Of a DNA stretch of 64,000 nt, positions 1-11,640 are shown one piece after another. The stretch's first letter is position 1, and every line of letters begins with the position of its first letter. The translations under genes and the position numbers were made by a program. The notes beneath the pieces are model-generated. The model ran no database searches. It was given only the letters and a program-made list of their open reading frames with translations, and was not told the DNA's origin. This DNA is from Eucalyptus grandis (Eukaryota; Streptophyta; Magnoliopsida; Myrtales; Myrtaceae): assembly GCF_016545825.1 (NCBI RefSeq), contig NC_052619.1, positions 1,565,501 through 1,629,500 of the forward strand, written 5' to 3'.

Positions 1-1206
1 TTTGCTCCCATAAAAGAAAAAAATATTTGAGTTAGATTAGATGCATGTTAGGATGTTACTTGTTTTAGATTATTTTGCATGTCTAGAATAGGAAATTTAT
101 TTATTTCGAATTTTTGAAAAAATGAAAAATACAAAAATTAGGATGTTAGATTTCTGCTTCACTAGTCTAAATTGCATGTTTAACTATTTGGCAATTATTA
201 ATTTCGAAATTTAAAAAAAAGGGGAAAAATGAAAAACACAAAAAAGTCATTATGCATATGTCATGTAAAATTAGGGCATTCTTTGCACGTCATTGCATGT
301 TAAGATTGCATGTTATAGGTTTAGATAATTTCTCCTAAATAGATTGCATGCTTATTAGGAAAATAAAAATCATGTGCACGTCATATAGAATTAGTTTCAT
401 ACAATGCACGTCATTTAGTGATTTTTGTTAGATGCATTTAATTAGAAATTGCCTGTCATTAGAATTAGGTCATTAGATTAATTTAGATTGCATATTTAAG
501 TGTTGCATTTCTTTAATTTCGAATCTCATGGAAAATAAAAAATTATTTAGAATAAATCATCTCATGCTTAGGATAGACTACATGCTTAGTTATGTATAGC
601 TAAGTCATGTTGCCATGTCATATTATTTCATGTTAAATTAGTGGCATGCATTGCATATTGCATGATTTTCATTAATTAAGTGAAAACAAAATAAAAATTG
701 TGTGTTAATTAGAAATCATATTTAGGACTGCTGATGTGAATTCTAAACTAACAACGCAGATGCTTTCGTTGCTATGAGGTAAGTCCTGCAATTTATTCAT
801 TTGCTTTCTTGAGTGTTAAATTGGTGGTTTGCGCACCTGCATGGTCACCTCACATGTTAAGGAATTAAAATCAATTCAAGTTGCTTGCTAAATAATTTTT
901 TCAAAATAAAAGATAAAGGTACCGAAAGGGCGTTAGAGAAATCTAACGTAACCAAGTCTCCGAACTCACAAATCTCTGGTTCGTAGGAATAAAGTAAATC
1001 TCCCGTTACTTTATTTGGGTTTCTAATCGACCCACCAAAAAATAGATTAGTGGCGACTCCTGATTGAAAATCATTTGCATGTTAAGAACTTGAACCAAAA
1101 GTCGCGAATTGGTATGGGCTTGGGAGAGCCCGAGTTAAGTCTAGGCTTAACAATCCATTAGCCAAACCCTAGGTGGTTCACCCCTCGAAAAAATTGGGTC
1201 GCGACA
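1..1206 (+). mobile_element. 3' part of an LTR, probably Tat-like Ty3 (cut by window edge)
   Basis: This AT-rich stretch has no coding sequence. It ends with a cluster that resembles the 3' end of plant Tat-type LTRs: a 'tagtggcgactcctg' motif near 1045, a run rich in 'gggcttggga', and the terminus 'gggtcgcgaca' at 1196-1206. The unrelated sequence from 1207 supports an element boundary there. The first ~700 bases repeat short phrases built on 'gcatgt' and 'ttagattgcat', typical of AT-rich LTR interior. The other end lies outside the window, so full element and solo LTR cannot be told apart. Strand is inferred from the terminus style. A Tat-like gag relic exists at 47312, but I see no way to link the two. 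Confidence 0.6.
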
Positions 1207-2141
1207 CCCTTCTTCCATCGGTCTGCCACCTAGGCCTCGTCAATGGCCAACAAAGGTTGCTAGCCATAAACGAGGGTCGTCCTTGTCGGCCTTGGGCGAG
1301 GGATGTCCAGGCCTAGGATGGCAAGGATGACCCTTCCTCCCATGAGGCCGGTGACCTTCGCTAGCCATCAACGAGACTAAACGATGGCCAACAGAGGGAA
1401 AAAGAAAAACAAAAAAGACAAGAAAAAGGGAAAAAAGAAGAGAAGAAAAAGAAATCAAAAAATTATTAAAAAATATTCTCATCAGCGTTGATCGTGCCAC
1501 GTAGGATAGTTGGCATTCATGTCATTGATTTTTGATCAAAATTGAACGAATGGACTTAATTAGCAAAATGTAAAAAGGTTCAAGGTTCAATTAACAAAAT
1601 TGAAAAATTTAAGACTGAATTAACAATAGTATAATAAATTTAGGATTTTTTTGGACAATTTTTCCCTATTGACTTTGACAATGGAAGAGTTTATTAGGAT
1701 CAAGAACTCTATTGTTAAGTCAACAATTTTCTAGCGGATCTACGTTTTTCAAAAGAAGTAATAGGACAAAGGCCAGTGGTATTCATACAAGTCACTTTTT
1801 CCTCACTTTATCTTAAGGTGGAGATTCAGACCATGGATCCCTTCTGCTTTAAAGAGGAAAATCTATAGTCATAGTACATTTGACGTTGATACATGGAAGC
1901 CCAATAAAAAGCAAAGTCGAAGCTTTGCATTGACTAGCGCTTCTATTTGAAGAGTCTTGAGTTGTGTTGGTGAGAGATTGTGTTATGAATATAAACTTTG
2001 TGAAGCTAAACATTCTTAGGAACGTTGCCGAGAATCGATGATATTCACAACAAACGAAATCTAGCAATGCCAATACCTTGAAATCCTCATTTTCTAGTTG
2101 ATGGTGAATATCTCACCTATGCATGCAATGCTAACAAGGCA
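1207..2141. other. Unassigned DNA with a possible MITE/MULE-like arm
   Basis: No convincing gene. 1393-1462 is a purine-rich, A-rich tract. 1550-1670 holds two or three degenerate copies of a phrase like 'aattaacaaaattgaaaa' and ends in 'ggacaatttttccc', which resembles the terminal region of some plant non-autonomous DNA elements; I cannot find the matching inverted end. Short reading frames occur at 1240-1500 and 1849-2073 on the minus strand but match no family I recognise. The last ~50 bases before 2142 stay open in one plus-strand frame and continue in frame past element A (see 15904). Confidence 0.35.
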
Positions 2142-2146
2142 GGTGA
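2142..2146. repeat. Left target-site duplication GGTGA of element A
   Basis: The five bases GGTGA lie directly before the LTR start at 2147. The same five bases directly follow the outer end of the opposite LTR (15899-15903). A perfect 5-bp TSD is the normal footprint of Ty3-type integration and fixes both outer ends of element A. Confidence 0.93.
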
Positions 2147-5119
2147 TGTCACACCTCGATCCTTGGATGTGCGCCCATCCCGGCTTGGTCAATTAAATAG
2201 CGACGCCCCAGGACGCATCGCTGACTCTTTTTATTTAAATGCACATGAGGAAGCATATAAATAATCCCTAGACAATAAAACAATGGAATAGGAAAGTAGG
2301 ACCAATTTTTCTTAAAAGATCTTTTTATAAACACAGGTTTATACACAGAAGTCTACAAAAAGGAATCGGCTTTCAACAAAAGAGAAATGTCCTAGGACTA
2401 ACTAGTCGGACATGCTCGCCGATTCTCTAGGCTTCACCTTCTAAACTTCGGCCTCAGGTCCTCCACCAATGTCAACTAGGGACCTGAAAATGGTTATACC
2501 ATAACTAGTGAGACAATGTCTCATTAAGTTCAACCCCCTAAGACCCGATTAGGAAGCAAATACGCCCTAAACGCTGCCTAAGCACAACCACGAGTCAGAG
2601 GACTTACCTTGGCCTTAGTTCTTTCCTGCAGGTCAATACAGTTTATAATTCACTGAATCAGTTCACCACATCAAATCATTCAATCAGATCAAATCATCGA
2701 TCAATCGACTTAGTCGATTACATGTCAACGATGACCATTCCCAAGCCATCTCAATCAATACTACCTATAAGTCCGATCATACCCAGGACTGCTTAATATA
2801 GGCTGATAATAGGTAGTATAGTTCACCAGAAGCTGCCTCAAATACTGAGATAATATACTATATATATATGCTCGCCACAAGCTTCCTCAATTTCTGATAT
2901 AGTATATTACATATGTTGACCAGAAGCTGCCGCAATTATACTCATATAGTATACTATTTATGCTCACTAGAAGCTGCCGCAATTATACTCATATAGATAC
3001 TATTTATGCTCACTAGAAGCTGTCGCAATTATAGGTCTAATCATCTAACCATTTCTCCATTTTTATCATACCCGATAAAAATAGCCGTGTGTGGGTACAC
3101 GATCGGCCTTTGCCAAAATACCATAATTTCCTTTCCATAAATCCCACAATTTTATAAAGTTCACCAAAACATTTTTGGCGCAGTCAATCGACGCTTGATT
3201 ATTTTCCAATTAATTACCAAAATTAACTAATTTAGGAAAATAAGTCTAGAATCAAAATTAAATCAATTCAGCACAAATTAGAGCTCAAATAAATAAATAA
3301 GGAGTACCACTGTGATCGCATAAAATTCGATCGTGGCTATCTCAGCCTAATTTCTAGAAAATAAATAATTAACTAAATAATTATGAAAAATATTAAATAA
3401 ATGCAATAAATCCAAATTAGGCCCGTAATGCCTAATTGGAAGCCGAAATGGACTCGGAAATTTTCCGAGGTTCATTCAATAAATATTAGAACCTATTTGC
3501 TTGTTAATTACACTAACCATTTGTCTAACATGCATCGATAAGGCACTAAACCAATTGCTCTACTCTAATCTATCCACCTAATTGAACTTAATTAAATCTA
3601 ATCAACCCCTAAACGTCATTAACCGACTAATAGAGGATTAGTGAGCTAAACACACTTGTTTAACGCTCAGGTCAAATCAAATCGACGGGAACATTGCGAG
3701 GCTCGACTTTCCTCAAGGCAGGCCTAGCAACCGAGGCTCGGGATAACCTCAAAACGGGACTAACAGCTGAAACCCACCAAAAACCCTTATGTTCTCAGCT
3801 GCAAAAACAAGGGAAACAAGGTTGGTTAAGGGTGGCACGGCTCGGGGAAAGGTAGTGGGAGTGGTCTCAGGTCCAAATAAGGACAAATCGGTGGCAGAGG
3901 AAGCTTTGGCGGTGGCCTGAGCTGCTTGGGATAGCCTTGGGACGCACGGGTAGGGCTACTAGACGGCGGTGAGGTGCGGCAAGGCGCGACGAGGCGGATG
4001 GGCGTGGATGGTGCTCACGGTAGTGGCGCACGGACACGGCGACGGCAACTACGTGCGACAGTGTGGACGGCTTTAGCGGCTTCGGTGGCTTCCTTGGCTA
4101 CTGAGGAAGGCAAGAGAGGTGGCCGGCTGGCTTGTGGAGGAAGAGAGGGAAACAAGGGCTTCACATGCCTTCATTTTCCTAGTCTTTGTCCCTTTTGACC
4201 ATCCATGGCCACCAGCTGCTCCTTGGTTGTCAATGAGCCACCATAACGCACCTAACAACCCTTGAAATGGTTCATTTTGCTAGGCAAGGGGGGAAGCTAC
4301 GAATTTTGAGGATTTTGGCTTCAATTGAACTCATAATCTCTCTTAATTCAATCACAATTGGCCTCAATAAATTCCGTTATTGAGTCAATCCTCAAATTTG
4401 TATTTTTCCTCACCAATTGATCCATCTTGCATCCCAATTCCACGATAAAAAATGGTCCCGGCCTTTTTCTGAACAAAACGGCCCTAGAATGAATTTTCTC
4501 AAAAAGTCTTGGGTTGCAGAAAAATCTTTTGAGACTGAGTCGACGTTCCTAGAATTTATTGTGACATGACAGAATCTTCAATTTCTGAAATCGGACTCAA
4601 ATTCACGGTTAATTTCACTTAGGCGCGTTTTTAGCGTGACTTAGGCTATCGGGTAGTTTTCAAAAAAATTTAGTGCAAATGACCCGTGGTTGATTTTCTT
4701 CGAGCCACAATAAACTTACTCGACTCACTAGCAACTCTCGGTTGTTGTGAAAATCTCGAGGATTCAAATACGGACACATGGTACCAAAACGATAGATAAA
4801 TTAGTCTAGTACCGGTCGACGAGAATTTTCCAATTTAGTGGTGTCACCCACGATTAGCCACACATCTCAGTCGAACTGATCTATCTTTGATTCCAAATCG
4901 ATTTTATATTATGCCGTAATGACCTCTAAAGATGTGCACGGTTGAAAAGTCGATTCCTAGTCGAATTCTCAGGTTTATCGCATTAAAATTCCTTAATGGT
5001 TTCCCTGAATAGTCTAGTTATCTCGAGAGTGATCAGCTCTGAGAATAGCCCTATAGGCGCATCGATGAAATACCCGATTTATTCAATAGAAAACAAAAGT
5101 GAAAATTTGGGATGTCATA
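2147..5119 (-). repeat. 3' LTR of element A
   Basis: On the plus strand it runs from 'tgtcacacctcgatcc' to 'gatgtcata'; in element orientation it starts TATGACATCC (TG mutated to TA) and ends TGACA. It aligns along its whole length with 13084-15898. It is ~158 bp longer, partly because it holds five ~47-bp tandem units (2821-3035) where the partner has three. A GC-rich block at about 3700-4250 holds short overlapping frames that I do not regard as genes. Over the first ~80 bases the two LTRs differ at about 14 sites, nearly all C/T or A/G. Confidence 0.9.
2821..3035. repeat. ~47-bp tandem repeat inside LTR A (5 units)
   Basis: Five degenerate units begin at about 2821, 2870, 2915, 2962 and 3008, each starting with a form of 'gctcaccagaagctgccgca' followed by an AT-rich 'atatagtatacta' segment. 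The partner LTR has three units (13757, 13802, 13849). Confidence 0.8.
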
Positions 5120-5134
5120 ACTCTTCCACTCTTA
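5120..5134 (-). promoter_or_regulatory. Polypurine tract of element A
   Basis: Reading the minus strand, AGAGTGGAAGAGT abuts the 3' LTR. Its position immediately before the LTR is that of the plus-strand primer used in reverse transcription. Elements D (22369-22380) and E (43999-44009) have similar purine runs at the same place. Confidence 0.75.
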
Positions 5135-5162
5135 TAAAAATTTCGTCCTCGAAATTTATACC

Positions 5163-6378
5163 ATTACAAAACTTCATCAAAAAGGTGGGGGTACAATTGT
5201 CTCATCGACTCTTAAGTCTCCCATGTCGCTCCTTCAGTACCATGGTGTTGCTAGACCACTTTGACCAATGGAATGGTCTTTGTACGCAAAACTTGCTCTT
5301 TCTTATCCACTATCTGAACCGGGCTTTCAACGTATGATACACAGTCATCCACGTCCAATTCCTCGAAAATGAGTACGTGAGTCGGGTCAGACTCATACTT
5401 CCTTAACATCGACATGTGAAAAGACGTCATGCACTTGTGCAAATCTCGGCGGCAACGCAAGACAATACGTTAGGTTCCCGATTCTCTCAAGAATCTCAAA
5501 CGGACCTATGTATCTCAGACTTAGTTTTCCTTTCTTTCCAAAGCACGAAGTTCCCCTCATTGGTGACACCTTTAGAAAAACGTGATCACCAACTTGGAAT
5601 TCCAAAGACCTCCTGTGCTTATCTGCGTAACTTTTTTGTCTACTCTGAGTGGTCTTTAGTCTGCTTCTGATCTCTGCTACGGCATCCACTGACTGCTGGA
5701 CCAACTCTGGGCCCGTAATCTTTCTTTCTCCAACTTCACCCCAACACACTGGTGTCCTGCACACTCTGCCATGCAACGCTTCAAAAGGAGCCATCTTGAT
5801 GCTCTGTTGATAACAATTGTTGTAGGCAAATTCCACTAAGTGTAGTTGATCTTCCCAACTTCCTTTGAAGTTCAGTACACAAGCTCTCAGCATGTCCTTC
5901 GAGAGTCTGAATTGTCCTATCAGATTAGCCATCCGTCTGAGGATGATATGCCATACTATACTGAAGCTTGGTACCTAAGGCACTTTGTAAGCTCTTCCAA
6001 AAAGCGACAGTAAACCTCGGGTCTCTGTCTGAAGTTATTGTAATTGGCACTCCATGCATATGAACCACTTAACACACGTACAAATTTGCGTGTCTATCCA
6101 AGCTGAGGTCCTTTTGAACTGCAATGAAGTGAGCCGACTTTGTCAATCTGTCGACCACTAACCAAATCGAATCATTTCCTTCCTCTTTGACTTTTCGGTA
6201 GTCCAGTCACAAAATCCATCGTGATATGCTCCCATTTCCACTTTGGGATCTCAAGAGGTTGCAAAAGTCCTCCTGGCTTACAATGCTGAGCTTTCACCTG
6301 CTGACATGTCAAACACTTGGCTACATGCTTGACGATGTCCACCTTCATACCTGACCACCAATAGTGTTGACACAGATT
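5163..6378 (-). pseudogene. Integrase core, C-terminal region and chromodomain of element A
   Basis: 3' end of the A pol region. Recognisable pieces are an integrase segment with 'MAPFEALHGRVCRTP' (about 5800), the 'GPFEILERIGNLTYCLALP' stretch that precedes Ty3 chromodomains, and the 'VDKKEQVLRTK' chromodomain start near 5290. In the family this part joins element DNA to the target and the chromodomain recognises histone marks. Here several frames are used: the core between about 6240 and 5933 is full of stops, a frameshift lies near 5430-5460, and a Trp-to-stop change follows 'IPLVKVV' near 5251. Not functional. Confidence 0.85.
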
Positions 6379-7022
6379 CTAATACATCTTGGTACTACCA
6401 GGATGTACGCTGTAACTGCTACGATGTGCTTCTGATAGAATATCCTCTCTAAGCTCCACATCGTCAGGTACAACTAAACGTCCCCGGAACCTTAGTATTC
6501 CATTATCAGAAATCTGAAAGTCAGCCTTTCTTTTTTTAGTGTCCTCTTGAAGGATCTTTTGCACATCTGGGTCTGTCAGTTGGAGTAACTTAATTCTAAT
6601 CTGGACATTTGGTTTAATTCTGAGGGTGACCATAAAACTTGAAAGGTGGCCTACCTCAAACTTGAACACCGAATCTCGAGCTCTCTCGATTAAGTTCTAC
6701 TCCTTAATCAATATATGAGCAACTGAAGACTTCCGACTCAAAACATCGGCGACCTTGTTCGCCTTTCCAGGGTAATATAAGATATCACAGTCGTAGTCCT
6801 TCAGTAATTCCATCCATCGGCGTTGTCTCATGTTCAACTCCTTCTGAGAGAACAAGTACTTGAGACTTTGATGATCCGTGAAGATCTGGAACTTTTCCCC
6901 GCACAAATAATGTCTCCAAATCTTCAGGGCAAAGATAATTGCCGCAAGTTCTAAGTCATGCGTCAGATAATTCTGCTCATGAGGCCTCAACTGACGGGAG
7001 GCGTATGCAGCAACCGAGCATG
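6379..7022 (-). pseudogene. RNase H C-terminal half and integrase zinc-binding domain of element A
   Basis: 7022-6697 encodes the end of RNase H: '[16 protein letters not shown]', then '[11 protein letters not shown]' and '[16 protein letters not shown]', all standard in Ty3 RNase H. 6669-6379 encodes the spacer and the start of the HHCC integrase zinc finger ('HRSSYSVHPGSTKMY'); its CLTC part is readable just past the stop at 6378. The RNase H starts abruptly because the N-terminal half and the RT catalytic region were removed by a deletion whose junction is at about 7011-7025. A stop near 6696 separates the two domains. Confidence 0.85.
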
Positions 7023-7660
7023 AAGGCAGTTGGAGCATTCGTCAACCCGAATGGCATCACTGTGAACTCATAGTGACCATACCGAGTACGAAATGTTGAC
7101 TTAGGAACGTTGTCCTTCCTAATTCTCAGCTAATCATATCCTATCCTCAAGTTGATCTTTGAAAATATCAACGCTCTTTGCAACTGATCAAACAAGTCAT
7201 CGATCCTCGGGAGTGGATACTTGTTCTTGATCATTACCTGGTTGAGTTGCCGATAGTCGATGCACAGGCGCAACGATCCATCTTTCTTCTTTACGAACAG
7301 AACTGGTGCTCCCCAAGGTGATGCACTGGGACAAATGAATCCCTTATTCAGTAGCTCTTGCATTGCACCTTCAGTTCCTTCAACTCAGATAACACCATTC
7401 GGTAACGAGCCTTAGAGATTGGCTCTATCCTGGGTGTTAACTCAATCACAAATTCTATTTCTCTCTCTGGCGGTAATCCTGGCAATTCCTTTGGAAAGAC
7501 ATCTGGAAATTCTTGCACCACAGCAACGTCTTCCATTTTTAGCTCCACAACTGTCGTATCCATGACAGTTGCCAGTTAACCTTGACAACCTTCGTCTAAC
7601 CGGGCGAGTTGCCTCTGGTGATGAGATTAGGAAAATTGAGGGTCCTCCTCGATTCCCGAC
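7023..7660 (-). pseudogene. Reverse transcriptase N-terminal part and protease-RT linker of element A
   Basis: 7363-7130 encodes RT fingers: '[19 protein letters not shown]', '[14 protein letters not shown]', '[14 protein letters not shown]'. 7563-7348 encodes the linker with 'VFPKELPGLPPEREIEF'. RT continues past a stop at 7130 into 'MPFGLTNAP' and then ends where the internal deletion joins it to RNase H. By comparison with element E about 0.55 kb is missing, including the FIDD box. The 5' end of this piece is cut by solo LTR B at 7660. Confidence 0.86.
7656..7660. repeat. Left TSD (CCGAC) of solo LTR B
   Basis: CCGAC precedes LTR B; CCAAC follows it at 11237-11241. One transition separates the copies. 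The matching place in element D (near 25430) has no insert, which supports the boundary. Confidence 0.75.
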
Positions 7661-10600
7661 TGTCACGCCTCGAACCTTGAGAGCATGCACATCCCTCGGT
7701 GGTCTATAGAATTTTGCGACGTTCCCAAGACTCGTCGCCGACCCTTCTATTTTATTGCACATGCGGAAGCGAATTACTAATCCCCTGACCTCAACAAACA
7801 TGGGATAGAAAAGCAGGACAACAATTCCAAATCAAAATACACATTCATAAACACCTCAAGCTTATACAAAAGGTCTGTCTCATAAAGAACTACTAAGCCA
7901 CCTATGCTTCTGACCCTTCCACTTCAAGCTCCGGGTTCTTCACACTAGGGATATGAAAATGGTTATTCAATAACTAGTGAGATATAAATCTTAGCGAGTT
8001 CCACCCCTAAGCCCCGGTTAGTACACCAACTCAACCCAGGGTATCTATCTAGAACTACCCCACTACAAGCAACAACCAACAGTCAATTCGCATACAACCT
8101 TACCTGGTATGCCATACCCTGCACGTTATAATTCAGCACAATACATGCAATGCACATGGCCATTAGATGATACATTTCATCAATCACACACGAGTCGCAT
8201 CACAAGCGATCTCACCTGGTCATTGCCACGCCCTGCATGTTATCGATTCATGCATGTGTGCCATAAACAATATGCTTAACTCATGCATGACCGGAACCAT
8301 CGATACCATGATTCTCATGCGTTCATGCACATTAGTGTTGTTCAAAAACACAATGCATATACTCAATGCTTACAACAATTGAAACGTCACCCCATACCAT
8401 GTCACACAATTTCCGTCCCATAATCCGACACATCAATTACACCCAGCATGTGTTCCAATTGTTATTCATTGCCACACATGGGCATAGCCTATTCACAGTT
8501 CAGCTGTCCACTGGCATTTAGCCTGGCTTTGTCTCCCTCCTTGGAGCACGACTTCGTCTCCCTCCTTGGAGCACGACTTCGTCTCCCTCCTTGGAGCACG
8601 ACTTCGTCACCACATCGACGACATTCCCGAAGGAGTATAGGTCTAGTTGGCCTAGCCACTACTGCGACTTGAGCCTCGTCACTATGTAGACGGTGTTTCC
8701 CGAAGGAATGTGCCTCATCAATTTCCCGAAGGAATAAGCCTCGTCACCATGTTGACGGCGTTTTCCGAAGAAATATAGGTCCAATTGGCCTAGCCTCTAT
8801 TGCGACCCGAGTCCACCATATGGGGCATCCCATATTGGATATTGTCTGGCTTAACGCCCCTCACGGTATCGTCCGGCTTAAATGCCCCTGACGACTTCGC
8901 ATTAACCAACACACGGCAATTCAACGACGCCTAGGATACCTTGCATTTCACTCAAATGCTTCGATTAAAACAGTAATCCTGGCCTCTTTTCATCGTATTA
9001 AAAACATTCGAGAAAGTAGTCGTGTGTGGGTCCACGTCGTTTTAAACAAGAAAAGATAATACCTTTCTTTTTCAAACCCCACGGTTTGATATAATTCATT
9101 AAAATCCAATTTCGGTGTCAAAACCCGACACCCGGGATTTTTATAATAAAACCCATACTTTTTACAATCAGCACTTAATTTGCAATATCCAACAATCAAT
9201 TGCATAATCCACTCAATTCATGCGGATGTTTATGCAATAACACATCCAATCACTTCATAGAATCAACACATGAATTTTAGACATTTTTCGCATTCTGGAT
9301 GAATAGTGCACGTGAACAGTACTTGTGAACATTAATTTGTGAATAGTGCCGCGTGAACAGTAAAATTTCAGAATTCAATAAACAATAAATTATATTCAGA
9401 AATTATTAAAACCATGATTAAATTAAGGAAACCAATCAATTAAGATAAATATGCTTAATTAACCACATAAGCATCATTAAGCTAATAAAGTAAAATTAAG
9501 CTAAACTAATCTTAGCCATTAATCTAACCACCTATCTTAGGGCTAATACAAATTAATTAAATCACTTAAACTAGAATTAAATCTAACTAAACCAACCCTA
9601 AGCAAGTTTAGGCACTAATCAAAGGATTAGGAGCTAAACTCACCCGTTAAGCTGGCCGGAGGCACCAACGCGGTGGCGACGATGGTGGCTACGCACCGGG
9701 ACTTCTACAACAATGATCCAAGGTGGTCCCAAGCTCAACACAGCAACCGCAGCTGGGACTCCCACTGAAAACACTGAAAAATAGCCCTGCCGGAGGAGAA
9801 ACTGAGTTGAATGGCTTGGCCGGAGCTCCGGCAAGGGCATTGACCAGCAACCGGCGGCTCCCGGGGGTATTAGGGATCTTGTGGGTGGCTGGGATGGGCG
9901 TAGGAATGGCCGGAATGGGAGAAAAATGGCCGAAAACGCGAAACAGTGCAGGCTGCAGGCGGACCGACGGACCGGCGATCGGCGGCTTGCGATGGCTGTA
10001 CATGACGTCCGGAAGCTCCGTTTGGAATGAAATTGGACTCGTTGGAACGGTATGTCTCTTCCGGTCAGGATGATGGGTGGCTCGTTTGCTGATTCATTCA
10101 GGAAGACCACTTTTGACTCGATTCTTCACTGAAGGGTTGGCTGGAGCAGAAAATGGAGAAGAAGAAAACGAGGAGAGAGAGAGCTCCGTCGAGATGGGGA
10201 CCGAATGAGGGAGAGAGAGGGTGATGGGAGGGCTGAGAGCACTCCTCATTAAGGCCATTCAATGGCCACTTCAAGTCCCCATGCATGACATCATTCTATT
10301 CTCTTTCTTCTCTAGCCTTTTCTCCCTACCACTAGGGGTATTTTGGTCATTTCACCTTGCACAATTACCATTCTGTCCTTGGACTAAAATCGGTGGATGG
10401 GCCTAAGGATTGGGCTTGGCCATGAATAGGAATGGGCTTGGGAATTGATTGGGCTTGATTTGGGCTCAAATGGGATCATGGGCCTTGAAAGATGAATAGT
10501 TGATTTGGCCCAAAGGGTTCATTTGCTTGACTTAGGCCCATTTGGTGGCTGTCCCAACTTGGGCCTAAGGCCCACACTGGCTTGGCCCGGCCCACGTCCT

Positions 10601-11236
10601 CACGGGCTTGCTTCCTCGGTTCGAAAACCCCTTTCCCAACTGTTAAGCTTAACTAACTCGTCGATTTGTTTTATGTAGCTTCATCTAAATCCGTCCCGAA
10701 CATTCCCGGCAATTCGAAGACCAATCATAAGAGCTCTTGCCATGTCAATTTCGACAAATTCCATTTCGGTTACAACTCAAACTGACGGGTGGCTCCGAGG
10801 ATTCACACGTAACCGACTCGTGCCAAACCACGTTCAAGACATCTCGACGCATGGACATCCTTGACTGCATGAAATTACAGATGATAGATTCTTATTTCAA
10901 AGTACACGATCATTGAGGATCGACATTGGGTCGTTCGCAGGTTCGATAACGGTAAACAGAATCACCCGTTGTTCCATTATGTTCTGTCCGCAAATCGACT
11001 TCTAGTCGTCCTTAGAATCGGCCTGCCTATCTATAGGATCATCCTCGCGCAAGCCTCATGGTCAAGTCATTTTCCCAGGTCGAGTCCTTTAGTCGTACGA
11101 GTTCTGTCCTCATTAGCCTTTCCCCTCAAGGTCAATATCTCAGGAGTGATCAATTCCGAGTGAGATCAACCAACAATGCATTGACAAAATTCACTTTCAC
11201 TTGTCCTTTAAAGGGCTCGAATTTCAGGATGTCACA
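7661..11236 (-). mobile_element. Solo LTR B nested in the pol of element A
   Basis: A 3.58-kb block runs from 'tgtcacgcctcgaacc' to 'aggatgtcaca' on the plus strand, i.e. TGTGACATCC...GGCGTGACA on the minus strand, the same ends as the A and D LTRs. It has no internal coding domain, primer site or purine tract, and near-perfect 5-bp TSDs, so it is a solo LTR left by LTR-LTR recombination. It splits protease from RT in element A and is therefore younger than A. A GC-rich block at about 9640-10250 holds overlapping frames that I do not accept as genes. It also contains the shared GTGTGTGGG box near 9022. Confidence 0.88.
8531..8605. repeat. 25-bp tandem repeat, 3 identical units
   Basis: Three head-to-tail copies start at 8531, 8556 and 8581, each beginning 'gtctccctccttggagcac'. 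The copies look identical, so the expansion is younger than the surrounding decayed LTR. Just downstream (8600-8820) a longer, diverged repeat of 'ttcccgaaggaat...aggtcc' phrases follows. Confidence 0.88.
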
Positions 11237-11640
11237 CCAACAAACTCGAAGCTCTTACCCTTTAACGGGTCAAACTGAATCGCTTTGCGATAGTAGTCCA
11301 TTATAGCTCGTTGCTTGGTGAGCCAGTCCATGCTAATAATCAAATCAAAGTCATACATGGCTAGGACTCACAAGTCTATTTTCCTCTCTCGCTCACCAAT
11401 CGCTAACTTGCAACCAAAACAACCCAAATGAGCAATAACTTTATCCTTCAATGGTGTAGATATGCAAACTGCCGACTCCAACAATACATGACTTAATCCT
11501 ATCAACTTAACATACTGCTCGGCAATAAAGGAATGAGTTGCTCCTAGGTCGAATAAAGCATAAGCAGGATGGTCGTTCAACAAAACCATACCTGTGATCA
11601 CGTCAAGCACTGCCTATGCCTGACCTTGTGTGATGGCATA
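11237..11640 (-). pseudogene. Aspartic protease region of element A
   Basis: 11610-11368 encodes a retropepsin-like segment. The active-site motif expected as D-S/T-G-A reads 'ALFDLGATHSFI' (Asp codon near 11550), so the Ser/Thr after Asp is replaced by Leu. It continues as 'GCKLAIGERERKIDL' and, after a stop, the usual 'AMYDFD' segment near 11350. Downstream it is cut by LTR B. In the family this protease processes the Gag-Pol polyprotein; this copy is interrupted and lacks the normal active-site triplet. Confidence 0.85.

Noticed and set aside
2821..3035. Possible CRISPR-like regular repeats
   Set aside because: Units are contiguous and degenerate without unique spacers; a eukaryotic LTR minisatellite.
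9640..10110. 156-residue minus-strand frame in solo LTR B
   Set aside because: Lies in the GC-rich LTR block, overlaps frames on both strands, Pro/Ser/Arg-rich with no domain, and is not kept in the other LTRs.
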